Part shown: one piece after another, positions 57,036-64,000 of the stretch
Position numbering within the stretch: position 1 is the first letter of the stretch
Layout: the number at the start of each line of letters is the position of its first letter
Translations under genes and position numbers: made by a program
Assembly (NCBI RefSeq): GCF_028816455.1
Contig: NZ_CP118246.1
Span: forward strand, 2,110,001 to 2,174,000
Length of the DNA stretch: 64,000 nucleotides
Direction: 5' to 3'
Origin: Devosia algicola
Lineage (GTDB): Bacteria; Pseudomonadota; Alphaproteobacteria; Rhizobiales; Devosiaceae
Notes under the pieces: generated by a model
The model's database searches: none
What the model was told of the DNA's origin: nothing
What the model saw: only the letters and a program-made list of their open reading frames with translations

Positions 57036-58775
57036 TCACCCCTCGCCCGCCGCCTGTGCCACCGGGCCGAACTGGGCCTCATGCAGCCGCGCATATTCCC
57101 CTTTGGCAGCAAGCAGTTGCCCATGTGTGCCCGCTTCTACTAGCCCGTTTTCCCCCACTACGACGATGCGGTCGGCATTGCGAATGGTGGCAAGACGGTG
57201 GGCCACCACCAGCGTCGTGCGCCCGCGCGATAATGCCGCAAGCGATTGCTGGATAGCGAACTCGGTGGCTGTATCGAGCGCCGATGTCGCCTCATCCAGA
57301 ATCAGGATCGGTGGATTTTTGAGAAAAATCCGCGCAATCGCCAGACGTTGTTTCTGCCCGCCTGATAATTTGACTCCGCGCTCACCCGTTAGCGTATCAA
57401 GTTCCTCCGGCAATCCCAACACAAACCGGTCCAGCGAGGCACGGCGCAACGCCTCGACAATTTCATCGTCACTGGCATCCAGTCGTCCATAAGCGATGTT
57501 GTCGCGGATGGTGCCGCCGAACAGAAACACGTCCTGGGCGACAATGCCGATCTGGGCACGCAGGCTGGCCTGCGTCATGTCCCGAATGTCCATGCCATCA
57601 ATGACGATCTCGCCATCATCGACTTCGTAAAAGCGCGGCAGAAGCGAACAGATTGTGGTTTTCCCGGCACCCGATGGCCCAACGAACGCAACGGTTTCCC
57701 CCGCCTTGATAGAAAGGTTCAGCCCCTCAAACACCTTTCCGGCCTCGCCATAGCCGAAACTGACATTGCGATACTCAATATCCCCCATGAGTTGGGCAAC
57801 CGCCACCGCGCCGGGCCGGTCGGCAATATCAGGCGCTGTATCGATCAGGCTGGTAAAGCGTTTGAACCCCGCGATCCCCTTGGGATAGCTTTCCAGAACC
57901 GAAGTGATCTTGTCGATTGGCCGGAAAAACACATTGACCAACAGCAAAAATCCCACGAACCCGCCATAGCTCAATTCGCCCGCAATGACGAAAAATGTGC
58001 CCGCCACCATCACCACCAGCTGCACGAACCGGGTGCTGAAATAGGATAGTGTGATGCTCGCCGTCATATAGGCATAGGCATTGAGTTTTGTGGCGCGATA
58101 TCCCTCATTGTTGAGTGCAAACAGGGCACGCTCATGGTCCTCATTGGCAAACGCCTTGACCACACGAATGCCGCCTACGCTTTCGCTGACCCTGGTGTTG
58201 AACTCGCCCACCTGGCGAAACAGCCGTCGCCAGTTTTCCGTCATCTTGGCGCCATAGCGGCTCACCAGCCAGGTCATGAACGGCACGATGGCGGTGGTGA
58301 TCAGCGCCAGCTTCCACTGCACGGTAAACATCAGGATGAAAGCACCGACAAAGGTCATGATGGCGATAAACAGATCTTCGGGCCCGTGATGGGCAACCTC
58401 CCCCACCTCTTCGAGGTCCTTGGTCACATGGGTGATCAGGTGCCCGGTCTTGTTATTGTCGAAATAGCGAAAACTGAGTTTCTGGATATGATCGAACGCC
58501 TCGCGTCGCATGTCGGTTTCAATCGAGATACCCAGCGCGTGGCCCCAATAATTGACCACCGCCATCAATCCCGTATTGAGCGCATATATCCCCAGCAGCA
58601 GCGCTGCCACCGCCGCGATCAGCCCCCAGTTCTGCCCGGGCAGCAAAGTGTCGATGAAAAGTTTGACCGCCAGAGGAAAGCCGAGTTCGAGAACCCCCGC
58701 CAGGACGGCACAGCCAAAATCGAGCAGAAACAGCCGCTTATAGGGCAAATAATAGGCAAAAAAACGCGCGAGCAT
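57036..58775 (-). CDS. ABC transporter, fused permease/ATPase (MsbA-like)
   Basis: A 579-residue half-transporter that dimerises. Residues 1-310 form a six-helix membrane domain; the nucleotide-binding domain follows with Walker A AFVGPSGAGKTTICSLL, signature VKLSGGQKQRLAIARIFL and Walker B PPILILDEATSALDTATE. The type fits lipid or drug exporters; the substrate is not known. Intact and divergent from the HxlR regulator with about 195 bases between, so HxlR might control it. Confidence 0.9.
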   Translation of the reverse strand: MLARFFAYYLPYKRLFLLDFGCAVLAGVLELGFPLAVKLFIDTLLPGQNWGLIAAVAALLLGIYALNTGLMAVVNYWGHALGISIETDMRREAFDHIQKLSFRYFDNNKTGHLITHVTKDLEEVGEVAHHGPEDLFIAIMTFVGAFILMFTVQWKLALITTAIVPFMTWLVSRYGAKMTENWRRLFRQVGEFNTRVSESVGGIRVVKAFANEDHERALFALNNEGYRATKLNAYAYMTASITLSYFSTRFVQLVVMVAGTFFVIAGELSYGGFVGFLLLVNVFFRPIDKITSVLESYPKGIAGFKRFTSLIDTAPDIADRPGAVAVAQLMGDIEYRNVSFGYGEAGKVFEGLNLSIKAGETVAFVGPSGAGKTTICSLLPRFYEVDDGEIVIDGMDIRDMTQASLRAQIGIVAQDVFLFGGTIRDNIAYGRLDASDDEIVEALRRASLDRFVLGLPEELDTLTGERGVKLSGGQKQRLAIARIFLKNPPILILDEATSALDTATEFAIQQSLAALSRGRTTLVVAHRLATIRNADRIVVVGENGLVEAGTHGQLLAAKGEYARLHEAQFGPVAQAAGEG

Positions 58776-58921
58776 GATAGTTCCGATAAAGGCCGGCCAA
58801 CCAGAAGCCGACCATCAATCATAGCCGAACCCATGCAGACGCACTATGTGTTCAACCCCTGTTTATTGATCCGCGATGGCCATCGGCCCGGCCCGTTGCC
58901 TAACAGCACTAGGCACGAACA

Positions 58922-58947
58922 GTAACCTAGCCTATAATGGTAACCTA
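58922..58947 (+). promoter_or_regulatory. hxlR promoter region with direct repeats
   Basis: Direct repeats GTAACCTA at 58922-58929 and 58940-58947 flank TATAAT (58933-58938), an ideal -10 box. The -35 is unclear. Repeats around the -10 suggest autoregulation by the HxlR protein encoded just downstream. Confidence 0.55.
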
Positions 58948-58970
58948 AGATCATAAAGGGAATGCCCGCC

Positions 58971-59383
58971 ATGTCACTCACTGATACCAGCCAATCGTCC
59001 AACTGTGCCGCCATGTCCGACGTGCTCAATCGCATCGGTGACAAATGGAGCGTCCTGGTCGTCGGCATCCTCGGACGCAGCGGCACCCTGCGCTTTAACG
59101 AACTCAAACGCACCATCAATGGCGTCTCCCAACGCATGCTGACATTGACGCTGCGCAATCTGGAGCGCGACGGTCTGGTCACGCGCACTATCTATCCCGA
59201 GGTTCCCCCCGGGTTGAATATGGCTTGACCGAACTGGGCAAGACCCTGCAGGTGCCGATCAGCGGCCTTTGGGATTGGTCGGCAGAACACCACGCCACCA
59301 TTGTTGAGGCCCGCGCCATCTATGACAGTCGGCAGGTCAGCGACGACAAGACACCTGCCAAGATCGCCTATGCACGCGGCTAA
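58971..59383 (+). CDS. HxlR family winged-helix regulator (frame break)
   Basis: A 137-residue regulator after repair. NCAAMSDVLNRIGDKWSVLVVG, split here as SDVLNRIGDKWSVLVVG and the N-terminal Cys, then RFNELKRTINGVSQRMLTLTL and GLVTRTIYPEVPP are the HxlR signatures. The frame ends after EVPPGLNMA, because a run of seven Cs has been read as six (59205-59210); one extra C restores EVPPRVEYGLTELGKTL to the stop at 59381. This is a plain homopolymer deletion, unlike the recurrent GAGCT lesion. ATG 58971 is spaced properly from AAAGGG. Confidence 0.82.
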
Positions 59384-59386
59384 GCC

Positions 59387-60169
59387 ATGCTGACCCGCGC
59401 CGATCTCGCCGCCCAGTTTACCGATCTGGGCCTTGAGGAAGGCGACGCCGTTTTGGCCCACGCAGCACTGCGCAAGGTCGGGCCAATTGTAGGGGGTCCC
59501 GACGCCTTGATTGCCGCCATCATCGATGTCATCGGCCCCAGCGGCACCTTGTTAGGCTATTGCGACTGGCAGGGCGAGGACGATGCCAACGCGTCGCCGC
59601 TCCTGCGCGATGCCGTGCCGCCATTCGATCCGCAATCGTCCCGGTCAATCCGCGACAATGGCGCATTCCCTGAACTGTTGCGCACGACCCCCGGCGCCCG
59701 CCGCAGCGCCAGCCCCGGCGCCTCCTGTGCCGCGCTGGGGGGCAAAGCCGATTGGTTCACCGCCGATCATGCCCTCGACTATGGCTATGGTCCGCAATCC
59801 CCTTTCGGCAAACTGGTGCAATCGGGTGGCAAAACCATGCTGATCGGCGCGCCACTCGATACCATGACCCTGCTGCATCATGCCGAACATCTGGCACAAA
59901 TCCCCAATAAACGCTTGCGGCGCTACGAAACGCCCATGCTGGTCAACGGCCATAAGGTCTGGCGCTCGATTGAGGAATTCAACACCTCGATTCCAGTGGT
60001 CGCGGGTCTGGCCGACGATTATTTTGCCGACATCGTCAGCGCCTTTCTGGCCACCGGCCTTGGCAATACCACCTTGATTGGCCAGGCGCGTACTGTCCTG
60101 GTAGATGCCCGCGAGATTGTGCAATTTTGCGTGGATTGGCTGGAGAAGCGTTGTCCCGATCGACCATGA
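59387..60169 (+). CDS. Aminoglycoside N(3)-acetyltransferase family protein
   Basis: A 260-residue member of the AAC(3)/YokD fold. VLAHAALRKVGPIVGGPDALI and PSGTLLGYCDWQGED are the N-terminal conserved blocks; GYGPQSPFGKLVQSGGKTML and TMTLLHHAEHLAQI carry the active-site His (LHHAEH). It would acetylate aminoglycosides or related compounds, but chromosomal members often have other or unknown roles, so resistance should not be assumed. It follows hxlR closely and may be coregulated. Confidence 0.85.
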   Translation: MLTRADLAAQFTDLGLEEGDAVLAHAALRKVGPIVGGPDALIAAIIDVIGPSGTLLGYCDWQGEDDANASPLLRDAVPPFDPQSSRSIRDNGAFPELLRTTPGARRSASPGASCAALGGKADWFTADHALDYGYGPQSPFGKLVQSGGKTMLIGAPLDTMTLLHHAEHLAQIPNKRLRRYETPMLVNGHKVWRSIEEFNTSIPVVAGLADDYFADIVSAFLATGLGNTTLIGQARTVLVDAREIVQFCVDWLEKRCPDRP

Positions 60170-60260
60170 CCTTGCCATCGCCAACCCATATGCCTGCCAT
60201 CAGCAAAATTCATCGCCAAGCCGATTTCCTACTAACAGCGAACCCTATAGCGTGCGCGCC

Positions 60261-61002
60261 ATGAACGCCCCCGCCCCAAACACCCGCCAGATCGCCAAGG
60301 ACCAGTTTTTTCTGGGCGCGCGCGCCTGCATTCCCGTTGCCATTTCCGTTTCCGCTTATGGCCTTGTATGGGGCGTTCTGGCCAAGGGTTCTGGGCTGAC
60401 GGTGCTCGAAGTGATCCTGATGAGCGGTCTGGTCTTTGCCGGCTCAGCCCAGTTCGTCGCCCTCGAACTCTGGACCGCAACGCCCTCGGCCCTGCCTATC
60501 GGCGCACTGATTGTTGCCGCCTTGATCGTCAATCTGCGCTATATGTTGTTGACGGCGACCCTGCGCCCCCTTTTTGCGCCCGACCAAATGCGCGGCGGTT
60601 TCTGGCGCATGTTTCTGGTCACCGACGAAAATTGGGCCATGACCGTCGCTGAAATGGCCCGTGGCGGTGGCTCCCGCGCCTTCCTGCTCGGCGGTGGCGT
60701 TTTGGCCTATTGCTGCTGGATGGTGTCGACCCTGACCGGGCGAATGCTCGGTGCTGTCATCGACGATCCCAGCCGCTACGGCCTCGATTTTGCCTTTACC
60801 GCCACTTTCCTGGCACTGCTCTTGGGCATGTGGCGCGGCAAGGCCGACCTGATCCCCTGGCTCGTCGCCGCCGTTACCGCCATCATCTGCGCCAAACTGC
60901 TGCCGGGCAGCTGGTACATTTTGATTGGTGGCATCACCGGCAGCCTTGCTGGTGCCGCCATCGAAACTTTTGTCGGGGGCCGCCGTGCTGAGTCTCGCCT
61001 GA
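60261..61002 (+). CDS. azlC: AzlC family branched-chain amino acid exporter subunit
   Basis: Large subunit of an AzlCD (YgaZH-type) exporter for branched-chain amino acids or similar. The 246 residues hold about eight hydrophobic segments, with the family stretch GLVWGVLAKGSGLTVLEVI, GLVFAGSAQFVALEL, RYMLLTATLRP and VTDENWAMTVAE. As sequenced, the frame runs on past its proper end. Removing one C at 60998-60999 gives RRAESR followed by TGA (61000-61002) and at the same time restores azlD in the overlapping frame. ATG 60261 chosen. Confidence 0.85.
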
Positions 61003-61294
61003 AGCCCTCATTGCCATTGCCGGGATGGCGGTTGTTTCGTTCGGCATCAAGGCCAGCGGGCTTATGCTGGCCAACAAATTGCCGCGTCAGGGCTTTGCCG
61101 CCGCCTGGATCAAGAACATTCCCGGCGCGGTCCTGGCTTCGCTTGTCGCCCCTGCCATCATGACCGGCAATCTGGCCGAAGCGCTGGCCGCCATCGCCAC
61201 CGGCATTGTCTTCATTCTCACCCGCAGCCTGATTGCCGCCATGGCCATTGGCGTGCTGTCAGTATATCTCGTGCGTCTGGCGCTGGGCGCTTAA
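60985..61294 (+). CDS. azlD: AzlD family branched-chain amino acid exporter subunit (frame break)
   Basis: Small subunit of the AzlCD exporter, 102 residues after repair. GTG 60985 then LSLAEALIAIAGMAVVSFG runs into the open frame VSFGIKASGLMLANKLPRQG and MTGNLAEALAAIATGIVFIL, with four membrane segments. It overlaps the end of azlC by 18 bases, which is normal. The extra base (CGCCTG instead of CGCTG) resembles the GAGCCT lesion but lies outside GAGCT. An alternative start at ATG 61025 would miss the first helix. Confidence 0.8.
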
Positions 61295-61352
61295 GGGAAC
61301 ACCATACCGCTCAAGATCGTTGTTCCCCTGACCCCTGCAATTGGAGGATCAA

Positions 61353-61973
61353 ATGAGAACCGTAACCGCGCTTTTTGAAGATTATGATCACGCCGCCAGT
61401 GCCGTGCGGGCACTCGAAGCGGCCAACTTTAAGAGCGATGAAATTTCCCTCGTCATCGCAACGCTTGACGACAATGTTCCCGAAGAGCCCACCCCCGTCG
61501 ATGACGAAATCGCCGACGACGCCCAGGCAGGCGTCGGCATTGGCGCGGTGGTCGGTGGTGCGGGCGGTTTTCTGGCCGGCCTTGGCGCATTGGCCATTCC
61601 CGGCATCGGGCCGGTCATTGCTGGCGGTTGGCTTGTCGCCACGGCAATCGGGGCAGTGACGGGTGCAGCGGTTGGTGGCGCCACCGGCGGCATTGTTGGC
61701 GCGCTCACCCAATCAGGTGTGCACGAATCCGATGCCCACGTTCTTGCCGAGGGCATACGCCGCGGCGGCACTGTTGTGTCGGTGCGAACAAACGATCAGG
61801 GCGCTGATAGCGCCGAAGCCATTTTCAAAAAAGCCGGTCGGGTCAATCTCGATGAAAAGCGCCACCAATTTGAAACCAGTGGCTGGGAACGGTTCGACCC
61901 CGATGCTCCCGCCTTCGTCCAGGATCCACTTCTGGGCGGCCGCGACTTGCGCAATTTTCCACGTCGGCACTAA
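61353..61973 (+). CDS. Glycine-zipper membrane-associated stress-type protein
   Basis: A 206-residue protein like the general stress protein 17M / DUF1269 class: N-terminal RTVTALFEDYDHAASAVRAL, a ferredoxin-like fold with EISLVIATLDD, then a long glycine-rich zipper (GVGIGAVVGGAGGFLAGLGA and GAVTGAAVGGATGGIVGAL) able to insert in membranes, and a second ferredoxin-like half (HVLAEGIRRGGTVVSVRTND). GGAGG upstream of ATG 61353 is a strong ribosome site. Function unknown; relatives respond to osmotic or heat stress. Confidence 0.72.
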   Translation: MRTVTALFEDYDHAASAVRALEAANFKSDEISLVIATLDDNVPEEPTPVDDEIADDAQAGVGIGAVVGGAGGFLAGLGALAIPGIGPVIAGGWLVATAIGAVTGAAVGGATGGIVGALTQSGVHESDAHVLAEGIRRGGTVVSVRTNDQGADSAEAIFKKAGRVNLDEKRHQFETSGWERFDPDAPAFVQDPLLGGRDLRNFPRRH

Positions 61974-62049
61974 AAACCAGCCCGCGAACGATCAAACAAG
62001 CCATTCTGCCTGTTGCAGCCACCAAAATCCTGCGCTACAGAAGCCCTGT

Positions 62050-62133
62050 GCCCTCCTGGCGGAATGGTAGACGCACCTGACTCAAAATCAGGCGGGGAAA
62101 CTCGTGCCAGTTCGAGTCTGGCGGAGGGCACCA
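62050..62133 (+). tRNA. tRNA-Leu (CAA)
   Basis: Class II tRNA, 84 bases with CCA encoded. Acceptor arms GCCCTCC/GGAGGGC pair fully. The anticodon stem-loop CCTGA-CTCAAAA-TCAGG gives CAA. A variable arm GGGGAAACTCGT-type and T-loop TTCGAGT are present. No extra base is seen, unlike tRNA-Arg. Confidence 0.95.
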
Positions 62134-62197
62134 CACTTCTTCAAATAGGTGCAGTTGGCCGCCTCGCAACCGCTCGAGGCACGGTGGACAAACCCGA

Positions 62198-63374
62198 TCA
62201 GGGTGCGCCAACGACCCCCACACCGTCGGCAATTTGGCCTGATGGGAACAGGATGACGCGCGCCCCCTCTTCAAGCCCACCGACAATTTCAGCGTCATCT
62301 GGCGACCTATGGCCGATTTCCACTGTGCTCAATTGTGCCTTGCCATCCACCACTGCAAAACAGCGCCAGCCCCCATCCTGCTGGAAAAGGGCGCTTGTGG
62401 GAATTGTCAGAACGTCTTGACCTTCCCAGATCACGATCTGTGCCTCGACACGATAGCCGACGCCCAGGCTCGCCGGGCGGATCAATCAAGGTGCCGATCA
62501 CATTGACCCGCTGCTCCTGAACACCAAGCGTCGAGGTTTCGGTGAACGCGGTCTGCTCGATACGGGTAACCTGACCGAGCAACGTGCCACCGCCACCCCA
62601 TTCACTAACCAGCAATTTGTTGCCGACTCGCACCTTGACCGCATCTTCGGACAGGACGGCGATGACCACTTCCAGATTGCCCGTATCGCCCATCCGCAAT
62701 AGCGGCGCGCCAGCAGCAACCACGCGCTCGTCCTTTTCAAGCACCTCGAGCACGGTACCGATTGCGGTGGCACGAATCGGCACCACCTCGTCCTTGCCAT
62801 TGCCGCTCTGTTCATTGCCAAGGTTGGCTCTTGCACCCCTCAGATCGGCGTCGGCAGCTTCTAGGGTCGCCTCGGCGACGTGAACCTGTTGCTCTGCCGC
62901 CGCCAGGGCGAGTTTATCCTGCTCGATGGTTTCGGGACTAACAACGTTGCGATCGCCAAGTGACTGGCTTCTATCCGCTTCGCGTTCAGCTTGTTTGGCT
63001 TGGGCCTCTGCCTTTTGCACCTCGGCTGCCGCCTGGTCACGGCGCGCTTGGGCCGCGGCAATTTGAGCCTGGGCGATCTGCACGGCGCGCGGCGTATCGG
63101 GCGGCGGCATAAGCCTTGCAACGATCATGCCCGCACTGACCGCGTCACCTTCCCGAACCGTAATGGGCTGCAATTGCCCGGCCACAGGCGCGCTAATGAC
63201 ATAGGCGTTGCGGGCACGCGTTTGACCCTCCTCGGCAACTGTTTCCTGCATCGGCTGTCGGGTCAGGGTCGCCGTCGTTACAGCAACGCCCTGATCGAGG
63301 AGCAATGAGGCGAGCAGCGCCGCACCCACAACAGCGACGGCAACGAGGGCGATGACAACAGTGCGCTTCTTCAT
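62198..63374 (-). CDS. HlyD-type periplasmic adaptor of an ABC/RND exporter (frame break)
   Basis: Membrane-fusion protein of 391 residues after repair. ATG 63374 starts MKKRTVVIALVAVAVVGAAL, an N-terminal anchor, followed by the lipoyl half GQLQPITVREGDAVSAGMIV, a long coiled coil (AQARRDQAAAEVQKAEAQAK), and the barrel domain. An extra G at 62467-62468 (AGGCTC; coding GAGCCT) interrupts IDPPGELGVGYRVEAQIV; repair continues to a stop at 62198. Together with the next gene it forms a MacA/DevB-like exporter whose ATPase would lie beyond the right edge. Confidence 0.87.
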
Positions 63375-63382
63375 AGTCTCAC

Positions 63383-64000
63383 CTATTCTCTGGTTTTTAG
63401 CACTTCGATCAGATCCATCCGATCCAGGCGGCGGCGAACGATCCACGCGCTTATCAGTGCGGCAACCACGGTAATCGCCGATGCCAGGAGATATGTCTGC
63501 GGGTTAACGATCAGGGGAATGCGATAGGTCTCCGATGCCAGACCGGCAGCAACCGCGCCCGCCAGGGCAAAGCCGAGATAACAACCAATGGGCAGGGCCA
63601 GAATCGTGCTGATCGCCTGTTCACCGAAAAGCAGGACCGCAACCTCATTGCGCGAAAATCCCAGGACGCGCATGCTGGCGAGTTCGCGCCCACGCTCGGA
63701 CAGCGAAATCCTCGCCCCATTATAGATCACCGCCACGGCAATGACGCCGGAAAATCCCAGAATAAAGAAAACACCGACATAAAGGCTTTGCGCCAACTGC
63801 GCCTCAAACGCGGCCAGCATTTGGGCCGTAGAAGCAACACTGGCGACCGTCGGGAGGTGTTTTAGCGTGGCGCTCGTGGCCCCTGTCGCCGCGCTCCGCA
63901 GGCTCAAATAGGCACCCGAAACCGTATTGGCGCCACCGATCATCTGGTGCAGCGCATCAATATTGGCATAGACCGAAATGCCAACGAAATCGCCGACCAC
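63383..64000 (-). CDS. ABC transporter permease with FtsX domain, 5' end outside the window
   Basis: C-terminal 205 residues of a MacB/DevC-type permease. The FtsX domain carries [40 protein letters not shown] and the end [17 protein letters not shown], the classic ABC3 permease C terminus. Three hydrophobic segments are visible. It is eight bases upstream of the HlyD adaptor, thus one operon. The N terminus lies past position 64000. Confidence 0.85.
   Translation of the reverse strand: MVGDFVGISVYANIDALHQMIGGANTVSGAYLSLRSAATGATSATLKHLPTVASVASTAQMLAAFEAQLAQSLYVGVFFILGFSGVIAVAVIYNGARISLSERGRELASMRVLGFSRNEVAVLLFGEQAISTILALPIGCYLGFALAGAVAAGLASETYRIPLIVNPQTYLLASAITVVAALISAWIVRRRLDRMDLIEVLKTRE

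Noticed and set aside
59387..60169. AAC(3)-like gene as an acquired antibiotic-resistance determinant
   Set aside because: The fold is right, but there is no mobile context and chromosomal members often do not act on aminoglycosides.
227..62468. Programmed +1 frameshifting at GAG CCU
   Set aside because: CCU is a known slippery proline codon and the repaired product often reads Glu-Leu, so this was tempting. But the extra base falls in other codon phases (dacC-type gene, M23, second secA site), sits on either strand relative to the gene, and also occurs in a tRNA.
1..64000. CRISPR arrays, insertion sequences, prophage or origin of replication
   Set aside because: No regular repeat-spacer array, transposase, phage structural gene or DnaA-box cluster was seen on reading the window.

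Overview
The window looks like chromosome from an alphaproteobacterium of the order Hyphomicrobiales, most likely a Devosia-type genus. The evidence is conserved gene neighbourhoods: lysC, ptsP, prfA, prmC, DUF4167 and clpB; secA, ppiC and argJ; aroK, aroB, xerD and accA; and a run of cobS, cobT, rpmB, an SUV3-like helicase, an S4 protein, fdxA and carD. DNA is moderately GC-rich, with many GTG/TTG starts and Shine-Dalgarno sites of the AAGGAG type. The assignment is inference; no database was searched.

Layout. 1-15.4 kb: an M23 peptidase (cut by the left edge), an MFS exporter, clpB, a GT87-type membrane glycosyltransferase broken by a stop codon, then the translation and amino-acid block DUF4167-prmC-prfA-ptsP-lysC, ubiG, and a DUF1003/VOC reading frame. 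15.6-24 kb: ilvD, aldo/keto reductase, DUF1178, a nitrilase-type hydrolase, grxC, comF, a methyltransferase, a Flp pilin, mutT, a shrunken GNAT gene and argJ. 24-25.5 kb: an inserted-looking MarR/SDR cassette with a clear operator. 25.5-34.9 kb: ppiC, secA, aroBK, xerD, accA, and an L,D-transpeptidase lipoprotein. 35-49.5 kb: the cobS/cobT cobaltochelatase block, a queuosine-precursor transporter, rpmB, DUF3108, the large helicase, S4, fdxA and carD. 49.5-64 kb: accessory and envelope genes (WYL regulator, M48 peptidase, nuclease, CAP protein, TusA, D-Ala-D-Ala carboxypeptidase, ABC exporter, HxlR, AAC(3)-like, AzlCD, MacA/HlyD-type exporter) and two tRNAs (Arg-CCT, Leu-CAA).

The most striking property is not a gene. 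Nearly every broken reading frame here, including essential clpB, prfA, ptsP and secA, is broken by the same lesion: one extra base inside GAGCT/AGCTC, giving GAGCCT/AGGCTC. Removing that base restores family-typical protein in each case, and the same extra G sits in the D-arm of tRNA-Arg. I count fifteen such sites plus one close relative. Because the lesion also hits a tRNA, falls in different codon phases and lies on either coding strand, I read it as a systematic consensus error at a motif (possibly a methylated one) rather than recoding or gene decay. Features below are given as the repaired genes.

Other points of interest: an 892-base intergenic stretch with a nested inverted repeat, a short promoter-terminator unit upstream of carD, a MarR operator with perfect 11-base arms, a GNAT gene that seems to have lost its middle, and a possible DUF1003-VOC fusion. 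No CRISPR array, IS element, phage block or origin was seen.
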